Source: Pegoplata infirma
Taxonomy: Eukaryota; Arthropoda; Insecta; Diptera; Anthomyiidae
Direction: 5' to 3'
Length of the DNA stretch: 64,000 nucleotides
Assembly (NCBI GenBank): GCA_963921195.1
Contig: OY992538.1
Span: 58,084,852-58,148,851, forward strand
The translations under genes and the position numbers were made by a program. A model generated the notes under the pieces. It had not been told where the DNA came from. It did not search any database and worked only from the letters and a program-made list of their open reading frames with translations. Shown here in pieces: positions 1 to 11,605 of the stretch. Position 1 is the first letter of the stretch; each line of letters opens with the position of its first letter.

Positions 1-150
1 TAGGTTATGTGAAACATAACAAAATATTTGAGGTGTCCTTACATTTTCGTTCATAACTTTGATCGAGGATCACAAATACATTATTTTATTGGGTCCAAGA
101 CCGATATTTCGATGAATTTTAAAAGAGGTTTATAAAACGTTTTATCGAAT
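1..150 (+). repeat. DR1 dispersed repeat, 3' fragment
   Basis: Matches the distal part of the DR1 family: 'aggttatgt', 'gaggtgtccttacattttcg', then 'gaccgatatttcgatga'. The same order of phrases is seen at 6574-6893 and 24593-24873. It is cut off by the window start and lacks the usual closing 'ggagggtataa'. Non-coding. Confidence 0.7.
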
Positions 151-898
151 AGCCTAAAAGGGGGATCTCATCTATTTTAGGGACAAAAACAAAAAACAGC
201 AACACCAAATGAAAACATGCAATATCTTTTTTGGAAAATATATCGCTTTTAAAAAAGAGAATTCCATATATAAAATTCATCAAGAAAGAGACAGAGCAAG
301 ACAGAGAGTTAAATATTCAAATGTAAAAATATTTGAGTATAAATTTTTATTATGGATTTACAAATCGTAAGTGGGGTGATTATCTGTATCTGTTAAAATG
401 TAGAGGAGTTAGTAAGATGCAATATAAATGATGGACGAATGGATGGATAGAAGGAAGGTGTGTGTAGTCTGCTTTAATTGCAGTAATGTATTTTAAAAAT
501 GTGTTCATTTAAAAAAAAAGAATACAATTTAAAAACGGCAGAAAAATAAATCTAAGTATAAAAATATGATTAAAGTAAGACGAAGAACAAAAACAAACAA
601 TACACTATTACTTTTGTTGTTGTTGATTTTAATGGAGGTGGATGGTTGGTTGGTTGGTTGGAGGGGACTACCGATAACCGACCAAGACTAATACAAACAA
701 GTTAATAATAAAATAAATATTACTTACAAATACACAAACAGAAAATAAAAGCGCGCTAAAGAATGACTAAATAAATGTCTGTCTACATGTTTGTATTTTT
801 GGTTTTTCAATTTTTTCATACGTTGACTGGTTAGAGTTGCCATTTGCGAGATTTACATATATTGAAGGGGAAAACAAGTAAAATTTTTTTTTAAAAAA
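151..898. other. Non-genic AT-rich DNA
   Basis: I see no gene here. There is a short (GGTT)n run at 643-660 and A/T-rich sequence otherwise. The open frames over 767-1140 on the minus strand are low-complexity F/K/N/I translations overlapping repeat DNA. Confidence 0.5.
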
Positions 899-1310
899 AC
901 AAGCAAAGAAGTTAAATTCGCCCGTGCCGAATGTATTAATACCCTCCATAGTGTAAAAAAGTTTATTTGCAAAAAAAATATTTTTTTTTTGAAAAAAAAA
1001 TTATTGGTGAAAAAAAAAATTATTGGTGAAAAAAAAAATTCGGTGATTTTTTTTTTTTTTAAATATGTTTGTTCTTGTTTAAATACCATTCGGTGATCAA
1101 TTCTGTTCACATGTGTCAACCAGAAGACGAACTTTAGCATTTTGTATTTTTAGGTTATGTTGAATGTACCCAAATTTTCTTTCATAACTTTTGAACCGCA
1201 GAACCGATTTTGCTCAATCGCAATACCAAACTGCTTATGGCAACAACAAGTAAATATGCTAAGTCTTAGTCATATCTTTGGCCGTGATCACCAAGTGGAG
1301 GGTATAACAA
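899..1310 (+). repeat. DR1 copy with intact (empty) target site
   Basis: Starts 'acaagcaaagaagttaaatt', then 'gtgccgaat' and 'taccctccat', and ends 'ccaagtggagggtataa'. Position 1144-1151 holds GTATTTTT followed by 'aggttatgttgaatg'. This is the uninterrupted version of the site that is split by the hAT-like insertion in the next copy. The usual 'gacagacggacatc' block seen in other copies is missing. Confidence 0.75.
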
Positions 1311-1909
1311 AATTAAAAAAAAAAAAAACAAGGAAAAAAGTTAAATTCGGCCTTGCCGAATGTAGTAATACCCTCCACAAGATTATTGAAAAAAAACTTT
1401 ATTTAAAAGGAAATTACTTTTGAAAAAAAAAAAAAATTCAAAAAAATTTCCGCAAAAAAAAATTTTAGGTAAAAAAAAAAATCCGCGATTTTTTTCTTTT
1501 TTTGTCAAAAAATATGTTCCTACTTGTTTAAATACCATTTGGTTTTCAATTACGTTCACATATGTCAACCAGCAGCCGAATAAAAGCATTTTGTATTTTT
1601 CAATGATGGGTACCAATACCTTTTCGATACCAATACCCGTTAATACCAATTCAAATTGAAAACCAATACCAATTAAAAACCAATACCTTTATTTGTGCGA
1701 TACCAATACCGATAAAAAACCAATATCAATTCCCCACTACCAATACCAATTAAAAACCAATACTTTTATTCTTCAAAACCAATACCAATAAAAAACCAAT
1801 ACCAATTCATTTTTTTCTACTTTCGTATCGGTTTTGTTTCGGTTTTTTGTATTCTTATTTTCGTTTGTTTTAATTATGAATTCAAACATTTTCTTTCCAT
1901 CACATTATT

Positions 1910-2405
1910 GGGTTTTACCTGACTTACGATTTGCTAAAGATGTTCACAAAAGATGTTACATCGATCAGTAATCGTTTGCATGCGATGTCACATAACAAAA
2001 AGGAGTTAGCTACTTGAATTTTAAAAGCCATAAAAACATAAAACAATTTTTTTTTGTCACGTACCATATCCTTATTTTTAACCCAATTTGATTGTTATGA
2101 CCCCTAATAAAAGTAGATCTTAAAAAATTTAGACCTTTTCTGTGATACATTTTTGATATTGATAATTGATATTAGGCTTTACCTGACCAACGAATTGCTA
2201 AAGATGTTCACAAAAGATGTTACATCGATCAGTAATCGTTTGCATGCAATGTCATATAACAAAAAGGAGTTAGGTACTTGAATAAAAAAAACCATAAAAA
2301 CATAAAAAAAATATATTTTTTTTTACTACTTTTTAACCAAATTTGATTTTTATGACCACTAATAAAAGTAGATCTTAAAAAATTTAAACCTTTTCTGTGT
2401 TGAAA
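1910..2405 (+). repeat. Direct duplication inside the hAT-like element
   Basis: The stretch from about 1912 to 2140 ('ttgctaaagatgttcacaaa', 'catcgatcagtaatcgtttg', 'aaaaaggagttag', 'aaagtagatcttaaaaaatt') recurs from about 2168 to 2400 in the same order and orientation. This is a roughly 230-bp tandem duplication with scattered differences. No coding function seen. Confidence 0.7.
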
Positions 2406-2707
2406 TTTTTTCTTTTGCAAACATTGTTTATATTTGATATACAGTAATGTCACTGCACTGTTCTTTGGGTTGTAAAAAAAATACTAATGTCCTTTTTTGG
2501 AAATTCCAATCAAGCAGTCGTTACAAAATTTTATGTCACAACACCAGAATCCCAAATTTTTTTTTTTGTTTTATTAGAGGCACACTGTGCCGGGCACAGT
2601 CATATTATATAAGAATTTATTTTATTTTAGTGTGCGGTTCACACTTGCTATTTTTGAGAGTTTATGTTTTTATTCTGCAAAACGATGTTCGCATTCATTT
2701 TTTACTA

Positions 2708-3338
2708 CCCAGGCAGAAACTGCCAACCGTTCCACAAAAAAAGTCTCGGCAAAGCACTTTATTTTTTGTGTATAAGGTAGTATGAAAAAAAAAGTGCTTT
2801 CCAAGCGGTTTGCCAATGTTTTCTATTTAAATCCGTTCAAAGTATAATTTGTAATTAAAATTTTATTAATTTTCATAACAATTGGAATATTTTTCATTTC
2901 CCTGCAGTATTAGTTATTGGTCCTTGATAGCTCTCGTGATATGTCACTTAGACACAATGCCTATCACAAACTTGACACATTTTATATAAAAACACGTTTC
3001 TTTTGTGTGGAAGTGTCTTAAACTCCGGATACATCACATGTGAAATGCCACTGGGTCTATCCCTTTAGAAAACAACACGTTTCGGTTCAATACATCACTT
3101 TTTTGGGACTTTTGCTAAAAGGTTAATCTAGAACTATTATTTCGGGTAGTTTCAAACATAAGCATAAACTCGTTATACCCTGTACCACAAGGCGCTTTAA
3201 AATAGCAACGGCATACCGTTAACCGTGGTTATCATTTTGGACGCTGGGAGAGTACTAAACTGTGATGCTTTCCCAGCACACAAGCGACCATAAAAGGTAC
3301 TTTGCAAGCGCTCTCCCGTTCGTATTTTTCTGCCTGGG
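2708..3338. mobile_element. TIR element, CCCAGGCAGAAA family, copy 1 (631 bp)
   Basis: Begins CCCAGGCAGAAA and ends TTTCTGCCTGGG, with TA on each outer side (2706-2707 and 3339-3340). The subterminal word 'ggcaaagtac' or close variants recurs near both ends, as in the other two copies (21506-22505 and 55571-59133). No transposase frame. Near 3160-3195 it carries a 'cgttataccctgtaccaca' phrase shared with another dispersed repeat (19440-19500, 39355-39420). Confidence 0.7.
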
Positions 3339-3689
3339 TAGTTTAATTATTGGTTTTCCCCATACAATTTCAACGACAAAATAAACCACCGTTTTATTTT
3401 GACAGATAAAGTGTTTAAAATTGCATGGGGAAGACACATAATTAAACTAGTTTAAATGAATGCGAATATGGTATTACTAAAGGGGCCTCCACTATAACCT
3501 ATTTCGATCACCTTTTTCAAAAAATATTTATGTATGAAAAGGATGAATTTCAGGTATATTTTGTAACGAATGTTAAGTCTCAACTTTCTGCAATTAAAAA
3601 ATATCTCCCCTTGGCCACCGCAATTTATATGTGCATTAAATGCAATGTTCATCAGCACAGAAATTGTTTAAAGAAAAAACGAAAACTTT

Positions 3690-4015
3690 GCAAAAAGTTC
3701 CCCCTTGAAGAACTAAACCTACCTCAAAAAAACATAATTTTTTACATGATTTTTTGTGTTTTTGTTTAACAAATGCAACATTTTTATGCTACAAGAAGAT
3801 CAAAGTCCTGCATTTGGAACTTGAGAATTAGAAAATGTTGTTTTTATCGGTCCGCCCCCCTTTTATGGGCGTAGTATATTTTTTTTTTTTTTAATTATGA
3901 TAAACTTTCATTTATTTAGTGCAAAAAGCATAAGAATGATTTTTTAAACACATATTAGAGAGAAAATCCCCCCCCCCCTTCAATTTCCACAACCGACCCA
4001 CCCCACAAAAAAAAA
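3690..4015 (-). repeat. DR1 fragment, minus orientation
   Basis: Shares 'gttcccccttgaagaactaa', 'aacaaatgcaacatttttat' and 'ccgccccccttttatgggcg' with the fuller minus copy at 10363-11045. Truncated at both ends. It lies within the hAT-like element. Confidence 0.65.
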
Positions 4016-4289
4016 AATAAAACAACCAATCAGAAAAAAATAAACACCCAAAAACAATGACTACTGCGACTTAAAATTTTAAATATAAAGTCGATTATTA
4101 AAAATATATTTTAAAAGTCGATTTTATCGATTTTTTGAGGACTTGTGGTGAGGCTGTTTGAATTTTAATTTGGTTATAAAAACTAAATAATTAATATAAC
4201 AAATGCTATTTACATCATTAATAAGGGGTTCAAATACCCTTGCCTATTAATTTTTTTAAAGAAAAAATACTGAAAAATGTCCTTAATAT

Positions 4290-4849
4290 TAGAGATGGGC
4301 GCGTAAGTTATTTTTGACTCACTCACGCTCACGACAGGAATTTTTGAATCACGCACACTCACTCACGAGCATATTTTTTCTACTCACACTCACTCACAAT
4401 CAAGTGAGTAAATTTAACACAACTCACACTCACGTGCACTCACGCAAGCTTCGCTCACACTCACGTTGGCTCACACTCACAAAACTCTTATTTATACAAA
4501 AAAAAATTCAAAAAACTAAATTTTTGAAAAATCTTTCAAAATTTTAAGCATAATTTAAAGTTCAGAGAAATTTTACAATTTTTTTTTTTTTCGGGATGAA
4601 ATCTAAAGTTAAGCCAAATTTTAAAATTTTTTTGTACATTTTTTGGTACGAAAGGAAATATGAAGAGAAAATAAATCAAGCAAACTCACGCAAAAAAATC
4701 GACTCACGCACACTCACTCACGCAAAAATCTTACTCACGCACAATCACTCACGCAATTTTTTTCTCCACTCACAATCAATTGAATAAAATTGAATTCAGT
4801 CACACTCACGCGTGAATCACGCTCTATTCTGCTCATGAGCCCATCTCTA
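4290..4849. mobile_element. hAT-like MITE with (ACTCACGC)-type interior, copy 1
   Basis: Ends TAGAGATGGGC / GCCCATCTCTA. The flanks are CTTAATAT (4282-4289) and CTTAACAT (4850-4857), an 8-bp duplication with one mismatch. The interior is built from ACTCAC / TCACGC words in one orientation on both sides of an AT-rich middle. No coding capacity. The same family recurs at 56999-57432, 57488-57900 and as a remnant at 45190-45880. Confidence 0.85.
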
Positions 4850-5639
4850 CTTAACATAAGAAAAATAAAAAATAATAAATCATTATTCAAAAATCCACCA
4901 TGTCCGATCGATGGCTTAAAATCAAAACTAAACTCGGTTAAAAATTGCACATAAACGTATATTTTTCTCCACTGTGCACATTGGTTCCAAATCAAAATCT
5001 AGCTGGACAAAAGTCCAAAAATTAGTGTCCTTAAAATTGGGAATTAATAGTGCTAGGGGCAAGCTAAGGGTGTGTTCTGATCAAACTAATAACCATTTTT
5101 TGGAATTAGGTCTTTAACTTTGTTAAATATGCGAATGAAATAACATTTTTGGTGTCCAATATTTAAAAAAAAAATATATATATTTAAGTGTTCAACTAAT
5201 AACATCATATTATCCATGTTACATCAATGGTTTCAAAACGGTTTATGTACAAGAAAGCTACAGATTTATACTTATTCTGGACATTAATAAGAAATTTATT
5301 ATCGATCTTCTTCTTATATTTTTTGTATGTACTTTGAAGTATGGTCAATAATAACAATATTTTTGAGGACTTGTGAAACTTTCGCAGCTTGCCAAAACCG
5401 AATCCAGGCATATCATGTCGAATTACTACATACAACTTATAGGTAATTTATTACTGAACGTTGTCATGCAGACATTTCTTGCAGGTTTTTGCAGGTTTAA
5501 AATTAATCACAGTTTTTATGAAAATAGATTTTCGCCTAAAATTTTTTTTCTAAATAAAGTATCGAATTTTTGTAAGTTTTTAATAACTTTTAAGTATTAT
5601 AATTATGCTTAGCTTAAATAAAGCATTAAATGTGATGAT

Positions 5640-6003
5640 TCCTATTAAACCGCGGCCAACTACACACTTCGACTAAATTCAAAAATGTCCGTCCGTCTGT
5701 CCTTCTGTCCGTCTGTAGAGGACACGATACAGTCCAAAATAAAAGAGCTAGACTTCCGAAATTCGGCACGAATATGTCTCATATTCCTAGGCAGGTTAAG
5801 TTTGGAAATGGATAAAATCGGACCAAGGGGAAAAGTTCCCCCTTGGAGAACTAAACCAACCTAAGAAAAATCGCATTTTTTGCAGAGTTTTTTGTACTTT
5901 TGCTAAGCAAATGCAACATTATTCTCTCCGATTAAGTTCGAAATGGCAAGGGGAAGGTGCTCCCTAACGTTCGGCATAGCCGAATTTAACACACTCACTT
6001 GTT
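5640..6003 (-). repeat. DR1 copy, minus orientation, truncated
   Basis: Contains 'gtccgtctgtagaggacacg', 'taaaagagctagacttccga', 'agttcccccttggagaacta' and ends 'catagccgaatttaacacac' plus 'cacttgtttt', the reverse of the DR1 start. Internally deleted compared with 10363-11045. Confidence 0.75.
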
Positions 6004-7084
6004 TTTTTCAATTACACTTCTCGACAAAATTTTTTTTATTTTTTAGAGATTACAAAACTTTAAAAAAATAAGTTTTTGCATTTCATATTTCTGTTCTGCA
6101 TATAAACCATTTTTGTCATTAATGAATTACTGAAATTAGAAAAAAAATAAAAATTTGTCGATTAGTGTAATTGTCTTAGAAAAATTTAAACACGTTTTTT
6201 GAACTCAGCGACCCCAAAAACATATAAAACGGTGATAAAATAATTTTGTCCAGCTAGATTTGAACTTGGAACCACTGTGCTGTGGGGCGGACAGAAGGAC
6301 GACGTACGTTAAATTAATTAATATTAACGACAAAACCTTTTGCATACAAATTCCAAAACCGATATAAGATAAATACCAATACTTATTAAAAACCGATACC
6401 GATTCGAGGCTAAAACCAATACCAATACCCAATACCTAAATAATTCAAAACCAATACCGAAACCTATACCAATTCAACAAAAAATGAAAACCAATACCTA
6501 TACCAATACTAATATAATTTAAAAAACCAATACCAATACTTTTATCGAATTGGTACCCATCCTTGGTATTTTTAGGTTATGTTGAATGCACTCAAATTTT
6601 GCAGGTGTCCTTACATTTTCGTTCATAACTTTTGAACCGCTGAACCGATATAGCTCAAATGCAATACCAAACTTCTCGGGAGAACTTCCAATAAATATGT
6701 AGTTTCAATCACCTCCGTGTAATATTTTGGCCGTGATCACCATTTCCACAGACAGACGGACATCGCTAGAATGTCTTAAAATCGATCGGTGATCATGAAT
6801 ATATATACTTTATGGGGTCCCAGACCGATATTTCCATGAGTTACAAACGGAATGACAAACTTATATATACCCTCTATCACTAAGTGGAGGGTATAAACAA
6901 ATTTAAAAGAAATTTATCTTATTTTTTATCAAATTCGAAAAATGTTTAAATAGAAAAAATATACAATTAATCACCTACAATTTGATGATCACCTACAATT
7001 TGATATAACAATTTTCTTTATTGGAGGAATATCAATCAAAAACTGATTGAATCCGCGTTTTTGTTGATTTTAATCCGTTTAAAA

Positions 7085-8660
7085 TTCTTTCTGTGTTATG
7101 TCCCAACCAGTTCCACTTCCTCTTAGCTATTTCATTTTACTGGCACCTGATTTGTCTTCCTTTAAAGTTCGCCGTTTGAAATAGTTGTTGACAACAAAAA
7201 CCTAAAGAGAGTTGACCTGATCTTAAAGAAGGGTAGACATTTCATTCGACAAGAAAATAATTTGATTTTTACTGAAATTCCTATTTCCATACAGGTTGAA
7301 GAGTTTCGAATGCTTGCTTTCCTTTATTAATATGACATTTGATATTATAGTTGGAACCACCGAAAGGAGAAATGTTGCTGACGAGGTAACAGAAACGTCT
7401 TACAACGTATTAACGTCTTTCAGTTCGTGACCATCAATTTCAAATTTGGAGATGTTGGTAGTGTTGATGCTTATAACCTTTGTTTTGCCATAATTGATGT
7501 TGATCCCAACATTTGTTTCCAGCTCAGCAATCAATTTCAATTTTGCATTCATATCATCAAAGTTATGTGAGAGCAAGCAAATGTCGTCGGCAAAATCTAG
7601 ATCCTCAAGTCTTCCCTGTACACCCCAAGTTATGCCTCTCCTTGCTGTTGTTGCACGTACCATGACCGTACCTAGAATGATGTTAAAAAGAAAGGGTGAT
7701 AGGATGCAACCCTATCTAACGCCAACATTTATTTATTTATTTTATTTATTTTTATTTCAAATTTAAGAACCAAGCCTTTAAGGCCAAATATGGCCTTAAA
7801 GGCTATTTTTCCGTCATGAAGCGCCCTAAAACTGACATCGTCGTATAACGCCTTGATAAGGCTTATTAAACTTTCAGGAAATCCACGACATTACAAAGTT
7901 GTCCATATGGATTTATGGTTAAGGGTGTCAAAGGATCGTTCAAATTAATAAGCACAAGTTTCAGAGGAGAGCGCCATTCAACAGACTGCTCCACGATGAT
8001 GCGAAGACTATTGAACTGGTCGGTACAAGAACGTCCTAGAGGCTAATTCTCGGAGTCGATAGCGATCGAAATTTTACTCAAACGTGCGATTTTTCTAATT
8101 TTTTGTACCCCCAAAAATTATGCTTTAATAAATATTAGCTTTTCAAATGTTTTTGTGTTTAAGTGTAGTAATTGAAAAATATAAAAAGCAAGTATTTATC
8201 ATAGCATAATTTTAGGCATACAGACAAATTGAATAATCGAACGTTAGAGAAGAATTTCGATCGCTATCGACTCATTAGGTACAAGGTGAGCTTTAAACAG
8301 TTCAGGAGATATATAGTCAACTCCGGGTGATTTGTTGTCTTTAGACAGTTTAAGGCATTTGCATTGCAATCTCTGCTAATGACGGTCAACTTACATCTTT
8401 ATCTTCTCTTTCCATATGACTAGAACATTCACATTGCCTCCCTGGTTGTGATTCTGTATTTGCTAACATATTTTTATAATATTTTGTCCAAATACTCAGA
8501 TTCTCATCTTTAGATGTTATAAGATCCCACTCTTTCTCACGTTTCGGTTGGAGATAACGGGCCGACAAGTCAACTGCTCAGTTATTTTATACAGATCTCT
8601 AGATCTTTTGGTTTCAGCAGCGGATTGAGCTTCTGCAGAAAGGTTTTCTGCCCATTTAAA
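7085..8660 (-). pseudogene. RTE-like non-LTR retrotransposon, reverse transcriptase relic
   Basis: Read on the minus strand, this is a degenerate reverse transcriptase. In order: a segment near 8620-8390 (RDLYKITEQL; SIWTKYYKNML), a segment near 7990-7820 (FDTLNHKSIW; RGFPESLISLIKALYDD), GVR*GCILSPFLFN near 7727-7680 with a stop in place of Gln, then the longest open stretch 7663-7400 with the catalytic LDFADDICLL motif and NYGKTKVISI. Further down it reads GGSNYNIKCHINKGKQAF (7365-7320) and finally RKWNWLGHNTE (about 7120-7090), the conserved C-terminal motif of RTE-type elements. Several stops and frame changes make it dead. No endonuclease domain seen. A 221-bp MITE (8053-8273) interrupts it. 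Clade assignment rests on motif memory only. Confidence 0.85.
8053..8273. mobile_element. 221-bp MITE with 20-bp perfect TIRs
   Basis: The first 20 bases (GAGTCGATAGCGATCGAAAT) are repeated exactly in inverted form at 8254-8273. The interior is AT-rich and non-coding. It sits inside the reverse transcriptase relic and breaks its reading. No clear target duplication could be read. Confidence 0.8.
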
Positions 8661-9655
8661 TCAAATATTTGAAAGTTCAAAATCAACAACGATCTCTGTT
8701 GAATTTACTAAGAATTTTTTTTTTGTTGGATTTTTGGTTAAGTTTATTTTTTTTTTTTTTTTGAGAAGGTCTATTAGGGTACGGATTCCAAAAAAAAAAA
8801 TAAACGTGGCAACTCTTGGTTGTACATATTACTGGTTATTATTTTGTTGGCAAAATTTAGATGAAGGGGAGTTATTTATTTTTTAGGTATCTTTTAAAAT
8901 GCCAGACGTACGGACGGACAGACAGACAGAAAGTCGAACAAGTACAATTTAGAAGTGAAATCTAATTCAAGTAAAATTATATAAAATACAAAATAATACA
9001 TTATAAAAACAAAATAAAAACTTTCAAAACAATATCGACTATATCATGTTTATATAGAATAATCTTTTGTCATTGATTAAAATTTCCATCATCACGTATA
9101 CATTCGTATATTTTCTATACGTTTAATATAAAAAAAAATAAAAGTATATTCCCAACACACATACAACGTAAAAAATCTTGTTAGTTGTCTTTTTTAATCG
9201 TGTATTTTTTGCTTCTCAGAAGTTTTTTGTTTTTGTAAACTGTACCAGTGATAAGGTATGGTTGGTATGTGTACGATACCAATGAACAATCAAGCAGGAA
9301 TAATTTTACGTACATCTAAAAGAAGTTTTTTTTTTATGACGACCACATACCATACACAAATGTAAAAAAAAGTACAAAGTGAGAGAACATTTTTTTTTTG
9401 TTTCAACAAAACGAGAGACAGAGAACTTGATAGATACAGGGTCTGATAAATGAACCCATTATTAGTTTGATTGTGACAAAATATGTCACCGTTAGGCACG
9501 TCCCCGAAACAGAAAATGCAAATTACTTCATTTGTGTCTGCAATTCCAGATCATGTTGGTAACCCTTGCGAAATAATTTTTTCTGGATTTCGAGGTATAT
9601 GTAAATGGCATATAAGAGACAAAAAAGTTGAAAGAAAGAAAGTATGAGGTGAGGA
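8661..9655. other. No gene recognised
   Basis: AT-rich DNA with poly-T/poly-A runs. I could not assign any open frame to a protein family. A short 'acggacggacagacagacag' string at 8911-8930 is probably a DR1 scrap. Confidence 0.4.
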
Positions 9656-9765
9656 GGTTGAGATTGCTAGAAATAGAATTTATTATGGGGTCCCAGAACG
9701 ATATTTTGATGAGTTACGAACGGAATTACTAATTTATATATACCATCTACCACTAAGTGAAGACA
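9656..9765 (+). repeat. DR1 3' fragment
   Basis: Contains 'tggggtcccagaacgatatt', 'gatgagttacgaacggaatt' and 'accactaagtgaag', the closing part of DR1. Truncated upstream. Confidence 0.65.
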
Positions 9766-9860
9766 TTTTCCATCATATCAGACATTAAAATTGAAAAAAA
9801 TTCAAGAATTATATTTTTTTTTTTAGTTTTGTTAAAAAAATTCCTTTTTTTAAATAAAAG

Positions 9861-9953
9861 TTTCCTGAAAAAATAGAGTGGTTTTCAACGGAAAATATTC
9901 AAGTTTTGGATTAGCCAGTGCAAAGTCCTAACCTAAATCCTATTGAAAATTGC
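9861..9953 (+). pseudogene. Tc1-like transposase relic (C-terminal catalytic region)
   Basis: The frame starting at 9861 reads FPEKIEWFSTENIQVLD, a stop where Trp is expected, then PVQSPNLNPIENC. The pattern (D)WPxQSPDLNPIEN is the hallmark around the third catalytic residue (the Glu of NPIE) of Tc1/mariner DDE transposases. Only about 31 codons survive, and no upstream catalytic Asp or TIRs were found. A nonsense change (TAG for TGG) makes it inactive. A fossil insertion. Confidence 0.8.
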
Positions 9954-10362
9954 GCAATTTACAAAAGAGAAAATTTCGTCAAGGGTTTTTTAGCGAATTT
10001 GTTTTTTTGTAGCTTGGCATATATATTTGTCGTTCCACTGGTCTGGTTGGTTTTGAATTTCAGCAAAATCGGTGTAGTATTTTTAAAGGTTTGAGCAAAA
10101 CCGTTTTTTAACAAAGTATTTTTGTCACCTAAAAATATTTTTACACTAAAAAAAAACACTAGAAAAAAATTTTACAAAAATTTTCCGGTTAAAAAAATTT
10201 TAAACTCAAAAAAATTCAGTAATTTTTTACAAAATTTACTAAAAAAAATTTACTCAAAACAAAATATTTCTAATTCAAAATTGTTATTTTTTTCTTGTTA
10301 ACAAATTTACTATCACTTAAAAAGGGCATTGTGTGTAACTTTTCTACTTGTTTTTCCTTTTT
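9954..10362. other. No gene recognised
   Basis: AT-rich sequence rich in A/T homopolymers. The minus-strand frame over 9959-10159 is of low complexity. Part of it ('ttaaaaagggcattgtgtg', 10317-10335) resembles the inverse of the DR1 phrase 'cacaatgccctttttaag' at 23010-23027. Confidence 0.4.
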
Positions 10363-11045
10363 ATACCCTCCAACCACAGTATGGGGGTACACTCACTTTG
10401 TCATTCCGTGTGTAACGCATTGAAATATCGGTCTAGGACCCTATAAAGTATATATTTTATTGATCAGTGATCGATTCTAAGACATCCTAGCGATGTCCGT
10501 CCGTCCGTCTGTCCGTCTGTAGAGGACACGATACAGTCCAAAATAAAAGAGCTAGACTTCCGAAGTTTGGCACGAATATGTCTTATATTCCTAGGCAGGT
10601 TAAGTTCGGAAATGGGCTAAATCGGACCAAGGGGGAAAAAGTTCCCCCTTAGAGAACTAAACCAACCCATGAAAAATACGACTTTTTTATATGATTTTTT
10701 GTGTTTTTGTTTAACAAATGCAACATTTTTATGCTGCAAGAAGTTTAAAGTCCTGCATTTGGACCCAGAGAATCAGATAATGTCGTTTTTTTGGTCTGCC
10801 CCCCTTTTATGGGCGTGGAATATTTTTTTTTTTTTTTAAATAATGATAAACTTGTATTTCTTTAGTGCATAAAGCATAAGAACGAATTTTTAAACACATA
10901 TTCGAAAGGAAATTTGCCCCCTCCCAATTACCACTTCCGACCCCCCCCACCCCAAAAAAAAAAAAAATACGTCCCTGGATTTTTTTTTTGCATGTTGGAG
11001 GGTATAAAAGATTCGGCACAGCCGAATTTAACACTCTTACTTGTT
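10363..11045 (-). repeat. DR1 copy, minus orientation, near full length
   Basis: Starts 'ataccctccaaccacagtat' and ends 'ggcacagccgaatttaacac' and 'tcttacttgtta', the reverse of the DR1 5' end. It carries the whole set of family phrases: 'ccgtccgtctgtccgtctgt', 'agagctagacttccgaagtt', 'agttcccccttagagaacta' and 'ccgccccccttttatgggcg' variants. It is the best minus-strand reference copy in the window. The hAT MITE at 11051 lies directly next to its end. Confidence 0.8.
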
Positions 11046-11050
11046 ATCAC

Positions 11051-11597
11051 TAGGGTTGAGATTTTCATGCACTAAAAATCAAAAATATTTGCATAAAATA
11101 TGCTCTAAAAATTAAAAATATTAGCTAAAAACCCTAAAAATATGCACTAAAAATTGAAATGCATGCAATAAAAATCTTGTTTTTATACGAAAACCTTCTT
11201 AAAAAGCAAAAATTACGCCGGTTGCAAATAGTTACGTTTAAAACTTTATGTAGCAAGATTTTTTTTTAGAAATTTAGACAATCTATAAAAAATTTAACAA
11301 GAAAAATAAAGTATTTTTTCTTATTTTCAAAATAATTTTTAAAAATTTAAAATAGTTTTTTGAACAAATAAATTTCAATTTGCGTTTTTTGCTTATTTAT
11401 GCACCTAAAAGTTGGAAATCTGCACAAAATATGCATTTAAAACAATAATATGCCAAAACATGCATTTGCAACAAAATATGCAAAAACAAATTAATGCCAT
11501 TTTAACGAAAATTTCTTAATTCGGATAGATATTTGGTTGATATCGTTTTCGGACTATTGACAAAAAAACATGCATTTACATGGAAATCACATCCCTA
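11051..11597. mobile_element. hAT-like MITE with ATGCA/AAAATATGC interior
   Basis: Ends TAGGGTTGAGATTTTCATG and, inverted, TAGGGATGTGATTTCCATG. The flanks are GTTATCAC (11043-11050) and CTTATCAC (11598-11605), an 8-bp duplication with one mismatch. The interior repeats words such as ATGCACTAAAAAT and AAATATGCA, related to the subterminal TTTTCATGCACTAAAAAT. 547 bp, non-coding. Confidence 0.8.
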
Positions 11598-11605
11598 CTT
11601 ATCAC

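Larger units (their letters stand above)
1601..6565. mobile_element. hAT-like non-autonomous element (4.97 kb) with perfect 8-bp TSD
   Basis: The ends are CAATGATGGGTACCAA and, inverted, CAAGGATGGGTACCAA. They are flanked by GTATTTTT at 1593-1600 and again at 6566-6573, the 8-bp target duplication expected of hAT transposons. Both ends hold arrays of the word ACCAATACC in the same orientation (about 1610-1835 and 6340-6540). No transposase is visible inside. The interior holds later insertions: a TA-flanked element (2708-3338), a hAT MITE (4290-4849) and DR1 fragments. The rest (about 1840-2700 and 4850-5640) is AT-rich, with a locally repeated segment near 1910-2130 and 2165-2400. Confidence 0.8.
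1326..6893 (+). repeat. DR1 copy split by a 5-kb insertion
   Basis: The 5' part is 1326-1600 ('acaaggaaaaaagttaaatt', 'gccttgccgaat') and the 3' part is 6566-6893 ('aggttatgttgaatgcactc' ... 'cactaagtggagggtataa'). Joined at the duplicated GTATTTTT they give the same order as the neighbouring copy at 899-1310. The 3' part holds the phrase 'agacagacggacatcgctag' typical of the family. Confidence 0.8.

Noticed and set aside
7494..7766. 90-aa plus frame opposite the RT relic
   Set aside because: Antisense shadow of the reverse transcriptase frame that carries the FADD motif.
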